From NCBI GenBank assembly GCA_017475725.1, contig JAFVFA010000216.1, positions 1-7,486 on the forward strand: a stretch of DNA of 7,486 nucleotides, given 5' to 3'. This DNA comes from Spirochaetales bacterium. GTDB lineage: Bacteria; Spirochaetota; Spirochaetia; Sphaerochaetales; Sphaerochaetaceae. The notes under the pieces are model-generated. The model saw nothing but the letters and a program-made list of their open reading frames with translations, was not told where the DNA came from and made no database searches. Below, in pieces: positions 1-6,431 of this stretch. Within the stretch, counting starts at the first letter, position 1, and every line of letters begins with the position of its first letter. A program made the translations under genes and the position numbers.

Positions 1-293
1 ACAGGGCGAAGGACGTCTCAGAGGGACCAAGCCTGTTCATCATGGCCCTTGACATCGATGCCTTCAACGACAAGGCCAAGTACCTGAAGGATGTGGACTC
101 GAGAATCGATGAGCTCAAGAGATCCAAACCCGCCAAGAACAACACCCATGGGATTCTGATGCCGGGAGAGATAGAGGACGGGAAGTTCACCGCCTCTGAG
201 AAGGCAGGATTCGTCGATGTGGTTCCCGAGAACCTGAAGATGGTCAACGACCTTGCCATAGAGATGGGGATTGAGCCTATAGCAACGGTTTGA
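1..293 (+). CDS. Ldh2-family malate/L-lactate dehydrogenase, C-terminal end (partial)
   Basis: The reading frame is open from the left edge (first full codon at base 3) and ends with TGA at 291-293, so only about the last 96 residues are present. Two blocks match the C-terminus of the type-2 malate/L-lactate dehydrogenase family (Ldh2/YlbC/ureidoglycolate dehydrogenase type): GPSLFIMALDIDAF near the start, equivalent to the family's 'G.LFIAIDP.AF', and ILMPGE further on, equivalent to 'ILVPGE'. A helical segment rich in K, D and E lies between them. Family members are cytoplasmic NAD(P)H-dependent oxidoreductases acting on 2-hydroxy/2-keto acids. The nucleotide-binding and catalytic regions lie outside the window, so the substrate cannot be stated. 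The ATG at 42 is internal, because homology continues upstream of it. A terminator follows 28 bp after the stop, so this is the last gene of its transcription unit. I am confident of the family but not of the reaction. Confidence 0.8.
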   Translation, partial: RAKDVSEGPSLFIMALDIDAFNDKAKYLKDVDSRIDELKRSKPAKNNTHGILMPGEIEDGKFTASEKAGFVDVVPENLKMVNDLAIEMGIEPIATV

Positions 294-321
294 CTTGTAA
301 TCTATTCATTATCGTCAAAAG

Positions 322-347
322 AAATGGACCCGATACCGGGTCCATTT
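322..347. terminator. Bidirectional intrinsic terminator between convergent genes
   Basis: This is a perfect 11-bp stem: AAATGGACCCG at 322-332 pairs with CGGGTCCATTT at 337-347, around a 4-nt ATAC loop. On the plus strand the stem is followed by TCCTTTTTC. On the minus strand it is followed by CTTTTGACG. The hairpin lies between two gene ends, 28 bp after the dehydrogenase stop and 32 bp beyond the peptidase stop, so it can end transcription arriving from both sides. The plus-strand U-tract is the better one. Confidence 0.9.
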
Positions 348-379
348 TCCTTTTTCGCTTGAGTTGTCACGATCTGTTG

Positions 380-2251
380 TCAGATGTTGGTCAGATCCCC
401 GCACTTGGCAAGGGCGTCGCTGTGACCTGTGACGCAGATGCATGCCTTGTCATAGGCCTCTGTTATCCTGTCCGCCCAGGCGCTTACTGACTTGACGTCT
501 GCGCCGAGGATCGCCTTCCTCTCAGCCACGTAGACGCTCTCAGGTATCTGGCAGAAGAAGTTCTGGTCTGCCATCTTGCCGTCAGCGGCCGGGGACTGCA
601 GCGGCTCTGTTTCCGCGATGGTTGAGATGATGTACTTGTCGCAGTTCTCGATTCCCTTGCAGAAGTCGCTGAGGAACTTTCCGGCGTTGCTGTATACCTC
701 AAGGCTCTTCGCAGGGCTGGGATCGCGGTAGGAGTAGCTGAATGTGTTTCCGCTCATTCCTGCCATTATTCCCGCACCGTAGGCTCCGCCCTGGACACGG
801 ACCACGTTCCAGAGATACTCGAGGCTTAGGATGGTCATTGCAACCCTGAGGCTTCCATCGTAGCCGTTGATCCTTGAACCCTTGACCGCGTAGCTTATCT
901 GGGCAGGGATTGTGATTCCCATCCTCCTTGGAAGGCTTGTCCTGTAGCCGGCTGATGTGCTGACCTTGCCTCCTGTGGGGAATGCATTGACTATTTCCTT
1001 GCTGTCAAAGCCGTCGATGATGTCCTGGTCGGCTGTGATGCTGTAGGTAAGAGCGGCCTTTGAGATTGTCTCCTTCTTCAGTCTCTCTCCAAGGGCCTTG
1101 ACGGCAGGGTTCTGCTTGTCGAAGTCCTTGCTCCAGCTCTGGAGGAAGTCAATCATCGTCTTTCCGCTTGTGGCCTCGTTGGCGGCGCCTTGGGCAGAGT
1201 AGTGGGCAAGCGTGCAGTATCTGGCGATCAGGTGGCCTCTTGAGACCAGACTGTTCTTCGCGTTGTCAGCATTCTGGTCTGCAATCTGCTTCATCAGGGT
1301 GTCGTTGTCGAACTGGGTGTCCGTCAGGATCTGAATGAAGAGCTCCTGTGCCTGCTTCTGATGCTCTTTGAGGGCAGAGAAGCGGACTGCAAGCATCGGG
1401 CGGCAGGTCTCGGTCTCGTCAGGTCTTGCATAGGTGTCAATCGAGATGCTGTAGGTGCCCGTGTGGGTGTTGAGCTCCCTCTGGATGTCCTGAACGCTAA
1501 GCCTGCTTGTCGGAAGCTGGGTGAGGAGGTCTGTGATGGCGCTGAGCCTGGTGAGGTCCTCTATGCTGTAGTCGGCAAGGTCGAAGTACATTGCGCTGTG
1601 GATGATCCCGTGGCTCGCAATCGGGTGCTCAAGCACGGTGACTCCGTCCACGACCTTTCTGTTGGTGGGGTAGCTCATTGGGGCGGGGTCGATGTCCGAG
1701 ATGCTGAGAACAGGGATGGTCTCAAGCTGCTCCTTTGTGTCCTCGCTCTTCTGCCAGGCGAAGAGGGTGTCCTGTTTCTGCCTGATGAGCCTCTGGCCTT
1801 CCTCTCCGGCCTCGTCCCATTCCTTCTTGAGCCTCTCCGCCTCCTTGGCCCTGATCTCGTCTCCGCAGGTCTTCGACGGCACAAGAGTAAGCTCGCAGAC
1901 GTTCTCCTGGAGGAAAACCTCCTCCAAGATCTTCTCGAACTCGCCGTTCTCCAGCATGCCGTTGACCGTCCGGATGTCCTTGTCGTTCTCCAGATACTGC
2001 ATCAGGTCCCCGCCGTAGAGCCAGCTGCTGGTTGCGTTGATGGCCCTTTCAAGGCCCTGAGGCTCGCGAAGCTCCTTCATGTTGTAGGCGCGGTGGCTGA
2101 GGATGGCCCCCATCTGGGCCTTGTCGATGCCGTTCCTGACCTCCTTTGCCAGAGCGTCGCGGATGACCTTCCTGAGCGCAGGAACCTTGTCGGCATCGGT
2201 ACCCTTGGCCTGGATTATGACCCATGGCTGGGCTATGTTGTCGTAGACCAT
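380..2251 (-). CDS. C-terminal fragment of the M16C peptidase (623 aa from first ATG after the amber codon)
   Basis: This would be made only by reinitiation 27 nt after the TAG. The upstream sequence has just a weak AGGA about 10 nt before the ATG. It contains the rest of domain 2, the charged hinge (about residues 125-180 of the fragment), the third domain (from about 195) and the final domain with GGAYG at 488-492. It has no HxxEH motif. The break is inside domain 2, not at the boundary between the two halves. It therefore does not resemble the natural two-gene arrangement of M16B catalytic and non-catalytic subunits. It ends with TGA at 382-380, next to the bidirectional terminator. Confidence 0.55.
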   Translation of the reverse strand: MVYDNIAQPWVIIQAKGTDADKVPALRKVIRDALAKEVRNGIDKAQMGAILSHRAYNMKELREPQGLERAINATSSWLYGGDLMQYLENDKDIRTVNGMLENGEFEKILEEVFLQENVCELTLVPSKTCGDEIRAKEAERLKKEWDEAGEEGQRLIRQKQDTLFAWQKSEDTKEQLETIPVLSISDIDPAPMSYPTNRKVVDGVTVLEHPIASHGIIHSAMYFDLADYSIEDLTRLSAITDLLTQLPTSRLSVQDIQRELNTHTGTYSISIDTYARPDETETCRPMLAVRFSALKEHQKQAQELFIQILTDTQFDNDTLMKQIADQNADNAKNSLVSRGHLIARYCTLAHYSAQGAANEATSGKTMIDFLQSWSKDFDKQNPAVKALGERLKKETISKAALTYSITADQDIIDGFDSKEIVNAFPTGGKVSTSAGYRTSLPRRMGITIPAQISYAVKGSRINGYDGSLRVAMTILSLEYLWNVVRVQGGAYGAGIMAGMSGNTFSYSYRDPSPAKSLEVYSNAGKFLSDFCKGIENCDKYIISTIAETEPLQSPAADGKMADQNFFCQIPESVYVAERKAILGADVKSVSAWADRITEAYDKACICVTGHSDALAKCGDLTNI

Positions 2252-2278
2252 GAGGTTCAGGTCCTGGGCCAGTCCGGA

Positions 2279-2281
2279 CTA
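2279..2281 (-). other. In-frame amber TAG codon within the peptidase gene
   Basis: The minus strand reads GCT GTG CTT TAG TCC GGA CTG, that is AVL-stop-SGL, and continues through GLAQDLNLMVYDN in the same frame. Homologues as I recall them commonly read '(S)PLKKAL-acidic-SGLG', so a GAG (Glu) to TAG change of one base is the simplest origin. CAG, AAG, TGG or TAC/TAT could also be ancestral. A 10-bp perfect palindrome, AGTCCGGACT (2271-2280), overlaps the codon. Confidence 0.9.
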
Positions 2282-3247
2282 AAGCACAGCCTTCTTCAGA
2301 GGTGACTCGTTGGAGTCCGCCAGATAGTCGGAGAGAGCACCCAGAACCATGACCTTGGTCTTGTCCTGCCAGGTGCACCCGAGTGCTCCGATGACGTACT
2401 GGGACTTTCCGTTCGTGTCATCATCCTTGCCTATCTCATAGGTAAGTGTCTGCTTTCTGGCCTTTGGTGCCTGATATGGGATATCGAATACCATCTCCTG
2501 CCTGTCGAACCTGCTGAGGTAGGAGTCAATCAGCGAGAGGGTTCTGTCAAGAGGCACTGCTCCATCCAGATAGATTCTGGAGTTCGAGGGGTGGTAGTAC
2601 TTCCTGTATGTGGCCACATAGTTCTCATAAGTCAGGTCCTGGATCTTACCAGGCTCTCCGCCAGAGTTCAGTCCGTAGCAGTTGTCAGGGAAAACAAGCT
2701 CCTGTATGCCCTGCATGGCGACTCTGTCCACACCGGACATGGCTCCCTTCATCTCGTTGAGCACGACGCCCTTGTATGAGAGTCCGCTCTCATCGCTCTC
2801 CATGTGCCAGCCCTCCTGGTAGAAGATGCTCGGGTTCTTTAGAAGGCTTGGGGCGAAGACCGCATCCAGATAGACGGATGTCAGGTTCAGGAAGTCCTGC
2901 TCGTTCCTGCTCGAGATGGGGTAGATGGTCTTGTCATCGAAGGTCATGGCGTTGAGGAAGGTGTTCAGTGAACTCTTCATCAGCTCCAGAAACGGCTCCT
3001 TTACCGGGTATTTGTCAGATCCGCAGAGGACTGTATGCTCGATGATGTGGAAGACACCTGTGCTGTCCTCCGGAGTGGTCTTGAAGGATATGCAGAAGAG
3101 CTTGTTCCTCTCGCTGTTGTCCAGCCATGCCAGCTGGGCTCCTGTCCTTGTGTGCTCGAGCTCGTACATCGTGCCCTTGAGCTCATCGCTTCTGCGGACA
3201 CGCTTGACTTCGAATCCGTGGATTTCCTGTCCTGTCTTAAGTTCCAT
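2279..3247 (-). CDS. N-terminal fragment of the M16C peptidase (322 aa, ends at the amber codon)
   Basis: This is what is made if the TAG acts as a stop. It holds the whole first M16 domain, with the complete zinc site (HIIEH at 67-71, Glu165), and the first ~80 residues of the second domain, ending ...SPLKKAVL. In M16C enzymes the C-terminal half closes the chamber and helps bind substrate, so this fragment is unlikely to be a working peptidase alone. An upstream in-frame ATG at 3316 would add 23 residues (MQHAKMQRMQ...). They do not resemble the family and lack a ribosome binding site, so 3247 is preferred. Confidence 0.6.
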   Translation of the reverse strand: MELKTGQEIHGFEVKRVRRSDELKGTMYELEHTRTGAQLAWLDNSERNKLFCISFKTTPEDSTGVFHIIEHTVLCGSDKYPVKEPFLELMKSSLNTFLNAMTFDDKTIYPISSRNEQDFLNLTSVYLDAVFAPSLLKNPSIFYQEGWHMESDESGLSYKGVVLNEMKGAMSGVDRVAMQGIQELVFPDNCYGLNSGGEPGKIQDLTYENYVATYRKYYHPSNSRIYLDGAVPLDRTLSLIDSYLSRFDRQEMVFDIPYQAPKARKQTLTYEIGKDDDTNGKSQYVIGALGCTWQDKTKVMVLGALSDYLADSNESPLKKAVL

Positions 3248-3254
3248 ATCAATT

Positions 3255-3260
3255 CTCCTT
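3255..3260 (-). promoter_or_regulatory. Shine-Dalgarno site of the M16C peptidase
   Basis: The minus strand reads AAGGAG, then 7 nt, then ATG (3247-3245). The site is nearly consensus and decides the start against the upstream in-frame ATG at 3316. Confidence 0.85.
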
Positions 3261-3321
3261 GGGTGTGAGGCAACCGGCTGATGCCGCTGCATCCGCTGCA
3301 TTTTCGCATGTTGCACGCTCC

Positions 3322-3354
3322 ATTGTCAAATTGTGGAATCTTTCCATTGACAAA
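3322..3354. promoter_or_regulatory. Divergent promoter region with inverted repeat and back-to-back TTGACA boxes
   Basis: TTGTCAA (3323-3329) and TTGACAA (3347-3353) are exact reverse complements. Between them TGGAA (3334-3338) pairs with TTCCA (3342-3346). The left arm reads as TTGACA on the minus strand (3329-3324) and the right arm as TTGACA on the plus strand (3347-3352), so two consensus -35 boxes point away from each other 17 bp apart. The -10 boxes are poor. On the minus strand GAAAAT (3305-3300) lies at 18-bp spacing, and on the plus strand only GACACT (3371-3376) lies at 18 bp. It is probably the control region for both the peptidase and the phosphatase. The inverted repeat could equally be an operator. 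Confidence 0.4.
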
Positions 3355-3382
3355 TGGGCTCCGTAATTGGGACACTTCTGTC

Positions 3383-4177
3383 ATGACAAGTAGAAGGATC
3401 GCTTTCAATCGCCTTGTGAACACAAGGGACCTTGGCGGCATGAGGACCAGGGATGGCAGGACAATAAGGGATGGAATGCTCATCAGAAGCGCCCAGCTCT
3501 GCTATGCGGACGCTGAAGACAGAAGCAGGCTCAGAGAGATGGTAGGGCTTGTTCTGGATTTCAGGAATGGGCAGGAGAGGGAGCAGGACCCTGACCCTGA
3601 AGTCGATGGCATCGTCAACCTGCATCTGCCTATAGTGGACCAGCTGGCACCTGGGGTGACCAGGGAGAAGAACAGCTCCGAGGAGATGACAAGGGTCCTG
3701 GCCATGGCTCCGAAGCGGTCTCTTGAATACATGATGGCGCTCTATGACCAGTTCGCAAGCAATGAGTTCTCCAGAAGGCAGTATTCAAGGTTCATTGACA
3801 TTCTGCTTGAGGACCGCGACAGGGCAGTCCTTTGGCATTGCTCGGCCGGGAAGGACAGGGCAGGCTTCGGTTCAGTCATAGTCGAGAGGCTGCTTGGTGT
3901 TGATGAGGACTCCGTGATGGAGGACTACCTTCTGACGAACGAGTATCTGAAGGACGAGCGCGAGAGGATCGTCTCCGAGTTCGGGAGGAAGATGGGCATC
4001 AGGTCCGATCTGGTACGTGAATCCCTTACACATCTGTACAGCGCCAGGTCTGAGTATCTGAACTCCCTTGACTGCAAGATCCGCGAGCTGTACGGCGACT
4101 TCGACACATTCGCACTTGACGGCCTTGGTGTCACTGAGGAGAAGAGGGCAAGACTCAGGGCAAAGTTCCTTGTCTGA
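3383..4177 (+). CDS. Tyrosine-protein phosphatase, Y_phosphatase3 type (264 aa)
   Basis: This is a cysteine-dependent phosphatase of the Y_phosphatase3 (PF13350) type. Members remove phosphate from phosphotyrosine, and some act on phosphoserine or phosphoinositides. The phosphate-binding loop is HCSAGKDRAG, with nucleophile Cys153 and Arg159 (C-x5-R). The N-terminal family signature is FNRLVNTRDLGG (residues 8-19), followed by GRTIRDGMLIRSAQL, and DFRNGQERE near residue 59 matches the family's 'DLR...E' block. No signal peptide or membrane segment is visible, so it should be cytoplasmic. The frame is open back to an ATG at 3281. Those 34 extra residues (MPLHPLHFRM...) do not resemble the family and would overlap the divergent promoter region, so the ATG at 3383 is preferred. 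Its ribosome binding site is weak (GGGA about 10 nt upstream). The stop TGA directly abuts the stop of the next gene on the opposite strand. The in vivo substrate cannot be inferred from the neighbours. Confidence 0.88.
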   Translation: MTSRRIAFNRLVNTRDLGGMRTRDGRTIRDGMLIRSAQLCYADAEDRSRLREMVGLVLDFRNGQEREQDPDPEVDGIVNLHLPIVDQLAPGVTREKNSSEEMTRVLAMAPKRSLEYMMALYDQFASNEFSRRQYSRFIDILLEDRDRAVLWHCSAGKDRAGFGSVIVERLLGVDEDSVMEDYLLTNEYLKDERERIVSEFGRKMGIRSDLVRESLTHLYSARSEYLNSLDCKIRELYGDFDTFALDGLGVTEEKRARLRAKFLV

Positions 4178-4180
4178 TCA
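4175..4180. other. Abutting tail-to-tail stop codons (TGATCA)
   Basis: The phosphatase stop is TGA at 4175-4177. The oxidoreductase stop on the other strand is TGA at 4180-4178. Together they form the palindrome TGATCA with no intergenic base. No terminator hairpin with a U-tract is seen at the end of either gene, so the transcripts probably overlap at their 3' ends. Confidence 0.95.
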
Positions 4181-5146
4181 CTCCATCGGATACCTGAGCC
4201 CCCACTGGGCCCGGATTCCGTCCATGATTCCCATGACCTCTATGCTGTCGGAAAGCGGCATGGACCAGCTTTCGGTCCTGCCTTCCTCAATGGCCTTGAC
4301 GCACTCGATAAACTCGTATTCATAACCTGAGATCTGAGGTGGAACCTCAACGCTTCTGATCAGGTTGTCATCATAGTCGAAGACCCTGATGCAGCTGGGG
4401 TTGTTTATGTTGGTGATTACCACGTAACCCTTTGTCCCATAGAAGATTCCTTGCCTGTCAGACTTGGCCGTGATGGCGGATGTCAGGTTGGCAAGCCTTC
4501 CATCCCTGTAGCGGATCGTCATGGTGTTCATGCCGTCAACGCCTGTGTCGATCTGCTGCCAGCTTGAATGTATATCCATGATGTCAGAACCCAGATGCAT
4601 CAGGGCGAAGTTGATGCAGTAGACGCCTACATCAAGCAGTGCGCCTCCTGCCAGTTCTGGATTGCTTACTCTGTTTCGATGGTATACATTGTAGCAAAGG
4701 TTTGCTGTCAGGGCTTTGATATCACCGATCGTACCATCGCTTAGGACTTTGTTGATGATGTTCCTGGATGGCATGTACCTTGTCCAGATGGCCTCTGTGA
4801 CAAAGACCCTGTGCTCTTCTGCAAGCCTGTTGATCTCTCTTGCCTGGTCTGCGTTGACGGTGAAGGCCTTCTCGCAGATGACGTTCTTCCCATGCTCTAT
4901 GCAGAGCTTCATGTGCTCGAAGTGGTGGGAGTGGGGGCTGGTTATGTACACCAGTTCAACCTCTGGGTCAGAGACCATCTCCTGATAGGAGCCATAGGCC
5001 TTCTCAAAGCCGAATCTCCTTTTGAACTCCTGTGCCTTCGACAGCTCTCTGGATGCCACTGCGTAGCATTCAAGCTCCTTCATCTGTACCAGAGTCTGAG
5101 TGACCTTCTCTGCGATATGCCCTGTTGCCAATACTGCAAGTTTCAT
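4178..5146 (-). CDS. Gfo/Idh/MocA-family NAD(P)-dependent oxidoreductase (322 aa)
   Basis: The protein is a standard-length two-domain member of the glucose-fructose oxidoreductase/inositol dehydrogenase family, which uses NAD(P) to oxidise or reduce sugars, inositols and related polyols in the cytoplasm. The N-terminal Rossmann fold begins LAVLATGHIAEKV (residues 3-15), a variant of the GxGxIA loop in which Ala replaces the first Gly. SPHSHHFEHMKLCIEHGKNV (70-89) and CEKAFTVN (91-98) are the family's 'P...H......GKhV..EKP' block, with Ala in place of the usual Pro. EAIWTRYMP (118-126) resembles the dihydrodiol-dehydrogenase subgroup. GGALLDVGVYCINFA (167-181) carries the Asp and Tyr of the C-terminal catalytic region. 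The start has GAGG 7 nt upstream. The gene stands alone on its strand between a convergent and a divergent neighbour, so the substrate is unknown. Confidence 0.9.
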   Translation of the reverse strand: MKLAVLATGHIAEKVTQTLVQMKELECYAVASRELSKAQEFKRRFGFEKAYGSYQEMVSDPEVELVYITSPHSHHFEHMKLCIEHGKNVICEKAFTVNADQAREINRLAEEHRVFVTEAIWTRYMPSRNIINKVLSDGTIGDIKALTANLCYNVYHRNRVSNPELAGGALLDVGVYCINFALMHLGSDIMDIHSSWQQIDTGVDGMNTMTIRYRDGRLANLTSAITAKSDRQGIFYGTKGYVVITNINNPSCIRVFDYDDNLIRSVEVPPQISGYEYEFIECVKAIEEGRTESWSMPLSDSIEVMGIMDGIRAQWGLRYPME

Positions 5147-5153
5147 GTCTGCA

Positions 5154-5157
5154 CCTC
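5154..5157 (-). promoter_or_regulatory. Shine-Dalgarno site of the Gfo/Idh/MocA gene
   Basis: GAGG lies on the minus strand, 7 nt before the ATG at 5146. It supports the start where the Rossmann fold begins. Confidence 0.7.
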
Positions 5158-5164
5158 GGATTCA

Positions 5165-5193
5165 AGTATTTACGTGAATGAATATGCAGTCAA
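5165..5193 (-). promoter_or_regulatory. Candidate sigma70-type promoter of the Gfo/Idh/MocA gene
   Basis: On the minus strand TTGACT (5193-5188) is followed after 17 bp by AATACT (5170-5165), giving 5/6 and 4/6 matches to the -35 and -10 consensus. Transcription would begin near 5158, leaving a leader of only about a dozen bases that starts at the ribosome binding site. That is short, so the assignment is tentative. The rest of the 106-bp divergent gap (5147-5252) shows no convincing promoter for the rightward operon. The best -10-like word there is TAACAT at 5231-5236, without a good -35. Confidence 0.35.
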
Positions 5194-5243
5194 GTGACCT
5201 TTTCTCTTTATCCATTGTATTCGGATGTGGTAACATTCCCTCT

Positions 5244-5247
5244 GAGG
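5244..5247 (+). promoter_or_regulatory. Shine-Dalgarno site of the LRR-SGNH lipoprotein gene
   Basis: GAGG lies 5 nt before the ATG at 5253. This site, together with the signal peptide starting exactly there, rules out the upstream in-frame ATG at 5178. Confidence 0.7.
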
Positions 5248-5252
5248 TATCG

Positions 5253-6416
5253 ATGAAACGCCGTTCTCTTATTGTCCTGTTGCTTCTGTCATGCTGCGCT
5301 GTATTGGTTATGGTCTCATGTTCAAGAAAGTCTGACTCAAATGTTTTCGAGTTGGCTGGAAATCCATCCTCTTTCAAGGCGACTTTGATGGACGATGGAA
5401 ACTACGGCTACATCCTGCGCTTTGAGGGCTCAGGGGAGATTTCCGGCTTCGCATCGGAGAAGGATGCCCCTTGGTACAGCGTCTCGGGGAGGATCAAGGG
5501 CATCGAGTTTCCTGAGGGGGTGACAGCCATCGGAGACAATCTGTTCTCTCGATGCGTCTACCTCGAGTCTGTTGTTCTGCCGAAGTCAGTTAGGCGCATA
5601 GGAAAGAGCAGCTTCAGCTCCAAGACGGCAGTGTGTTCTTACAGTGCAATATCCGCTCCAGAGGGGCAGAATGTATACATCTACGCTGAGGAGAAGCCTT
5701 CCGACGGAGGCCTCTACTGGCATCTCAGCGGTGGGGAGGTGATCATGTGGGATTTGACCAAGGTATTGTTCATCGGCAATAGCTTCACCTATTACAACGA
5801 CATGGAGAAGATATTCAATGATCTGGCCTCGAAGGCCGGCTTGAACGTAAGTGCTCAGAGAGTCTCTGCCGGAGCCTATACCCTTGAGAAGCTGGCTGAC
5901 CCGAATGACAAGGTGGGTGCCATTGTGCACGAGACCCTGAACGGCACAGATGACTTTGATGTCATAGTGCTCCAGGAGCAGAGCACAAGGCCTATCACCA
6001 ACGTCGACAAGTTCAGTGATGGCGTGCAATCCCTGGTATCCCTTATCAGTAAGACACAGAAGAACTGCAGGATCTATCTCTACGAGACATGGGGTTTCCC
6101 TGCAGGAGCAACAATTGTCGGTCTGGATGTCCCGCAGATGGAGGCGAAGCTCTACGAGTCCTACACCACTGTGGCAAACGAGCTTGACCTTACGGTCTGT
6201 CCTGTAGGCAAGGCCTTCCTGAAGGTTTACACGGAGCATCCAGAGATCGAACTGTACAATCCAGATGGAAGACATCCTTCTCCTGAGGGTTCCTTCCTTG
6301 CAGCCTGCGTCCATGCAGCAGAGATTCTGGGTATCGATCCAAAGGGCTTGGAGCTGGATGGATTCAAGAGCCAGGATGTGCTTGCAAGCGCCGCCTATGA
6401 TGTCGTTAACAAGTGA
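5253..6416 (+). CDS. Putative lipoprotein: BspA-type leucine-rich repeat fused to SGNH/DUF4886-like hydrolase (387 aa)
   Basis: Residues 1-23 (MKRRS, then a hydrophobic run ending VMVSC) are a signal peptide with a loose lipobox; Cys23 is the likely lipidated residue. Residues about 45-123 match the N-terminal part of BspA/LRR_5 surface proteins. GSGEISGF and APWY are followed by IKGIEFPEGVTAIGDNLFSR and by LESVVLPKSVRRIGKSSF, giving about one and a half repeats. From residue 170 a second domain reads KVLFIGNSFTYYNDM (block I, nucleophile Ser177), AGAYTLEKLAD, VIVLQEQSTRP and DGRHPSPEGS (Asp338, His341 of the DxxH block). This is the pattern of SGNH hydrolases annotated as DUF4886, whose relatives are esterases or carbohydrate deacetylases. 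An enzyme displayed at the cell surface, perhaps de-esterifying polysaccharide, is an inference. The start at 5253 replaces the longer frame from 5178. The next lipoprotein begins 25 bp after the stop and is probably cotranscribed. Confidence 0.82.
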   Translation: MKRRSLIVLLLLSCCAVLVMVSCSRKSDSNVFELAGNPSSFKATLMDDGNYGYILRFEGSGEISGFASEKDAPWYSVSGRIKGIEFPEGVTAIGDNLFSRCVYLESVVLPKSVRRIGKSSFSSKTAVCSYSAISAPEGQNVYIYAEEKPSDGGLYWHLSGGEVIMWDLTKVLFIGNSFTYYNDMEKIFNDLASKAGLNVSAQRVSAGAYTLEKLADPNDKVGAIVHETLNGTDDFDVIVLQEQSTRPITNVDKFSDGVQSLVSLISKTQKNCRIYLYETWGFPAGATIVGLDVPQMEAKLYESYTTVANELDLTVCPVGKAFLKVYTEHPEIELYNPDGRHPSPEGSFLAACVHAAEILGIDPKGLELDGFKSQDVLASAAYDVVNK

Positions 6417-6431
6417 TTTCAGATAGAGTTT

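Larger units (their letters stand above)
380..3247 (-). pseudogene. PreP-like M16C zinc metallopeptidase, interrupted by an in-frame amber codon
   Basis: The frame encodes a 955-position protein of the presequence-protease type (peptidase M16C, inverzincin), close to the family's usual ~970 residues. Known members enclose and cut unstructured oligopeptides in a two-half chamber. The zinc motif HIIEH is at residues 67-71 (His67 and His71 ligands, Glu70 base), and NEMKGAMS supplies the third ligand, Glu165. A lysine- and glutamate-rich hinge at about 460-510 corresponds to the M16C-associated region. The C-terminal half has VQGGAYGAG near 818-826 and YSYRDP near 839-843. The start at 3247 is set by AAGGAG 7 nt upstream and by the point where homology begins. 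Codon 323 is TAG (2281-2279), with homology in the same frame on both sides and no shift or deletion. It could be a pseudogene, a read-through gene or a sequencing error. No signal peptide is seen, so a cytoplasmic location is likely. Confidence 0.85.

Noticed and set aside
2271..2280. Palindrome AGTCCGGACT next to the amber codon as a recoding signal
   Set aside because: It is only 10 bp with no loop, so it cannot form a good RNA hairpin by itself. Chance is the simpler explanation.
1361..2305. Long open frame (314 codons) on the plus strand opposite the peptidase gene
   Set aside because: It is antisense to the peptidase, whose homology is unambiguous. The translation is Leu/Val-rich and low in complexity, as expected from a shadow frame, and no ribosome binding site is seen.
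2049..2378. Possible frameshift near the peptidase break, since another minus-strand frame is open across it
   Set aside because: Homology before and after the break is in the same frame, with exactly 9 codons between the TAG and the next Met. No shift is needed.
3281..3382. N-terminal extension of the phosphatase from the ATG at 3281
   Set aside because: The added 34 residues show no family resemblance, and their DNA contains the divergent promoter-like inverted repeat.
5178..5252. N-terminal extension of the LRR-SGNH protein from the ATG at 5178
   Set aside because: It would place 25 residues before a well-formed signal peptide, and the ribosome binding site is at 5244-5247, not before 5178.
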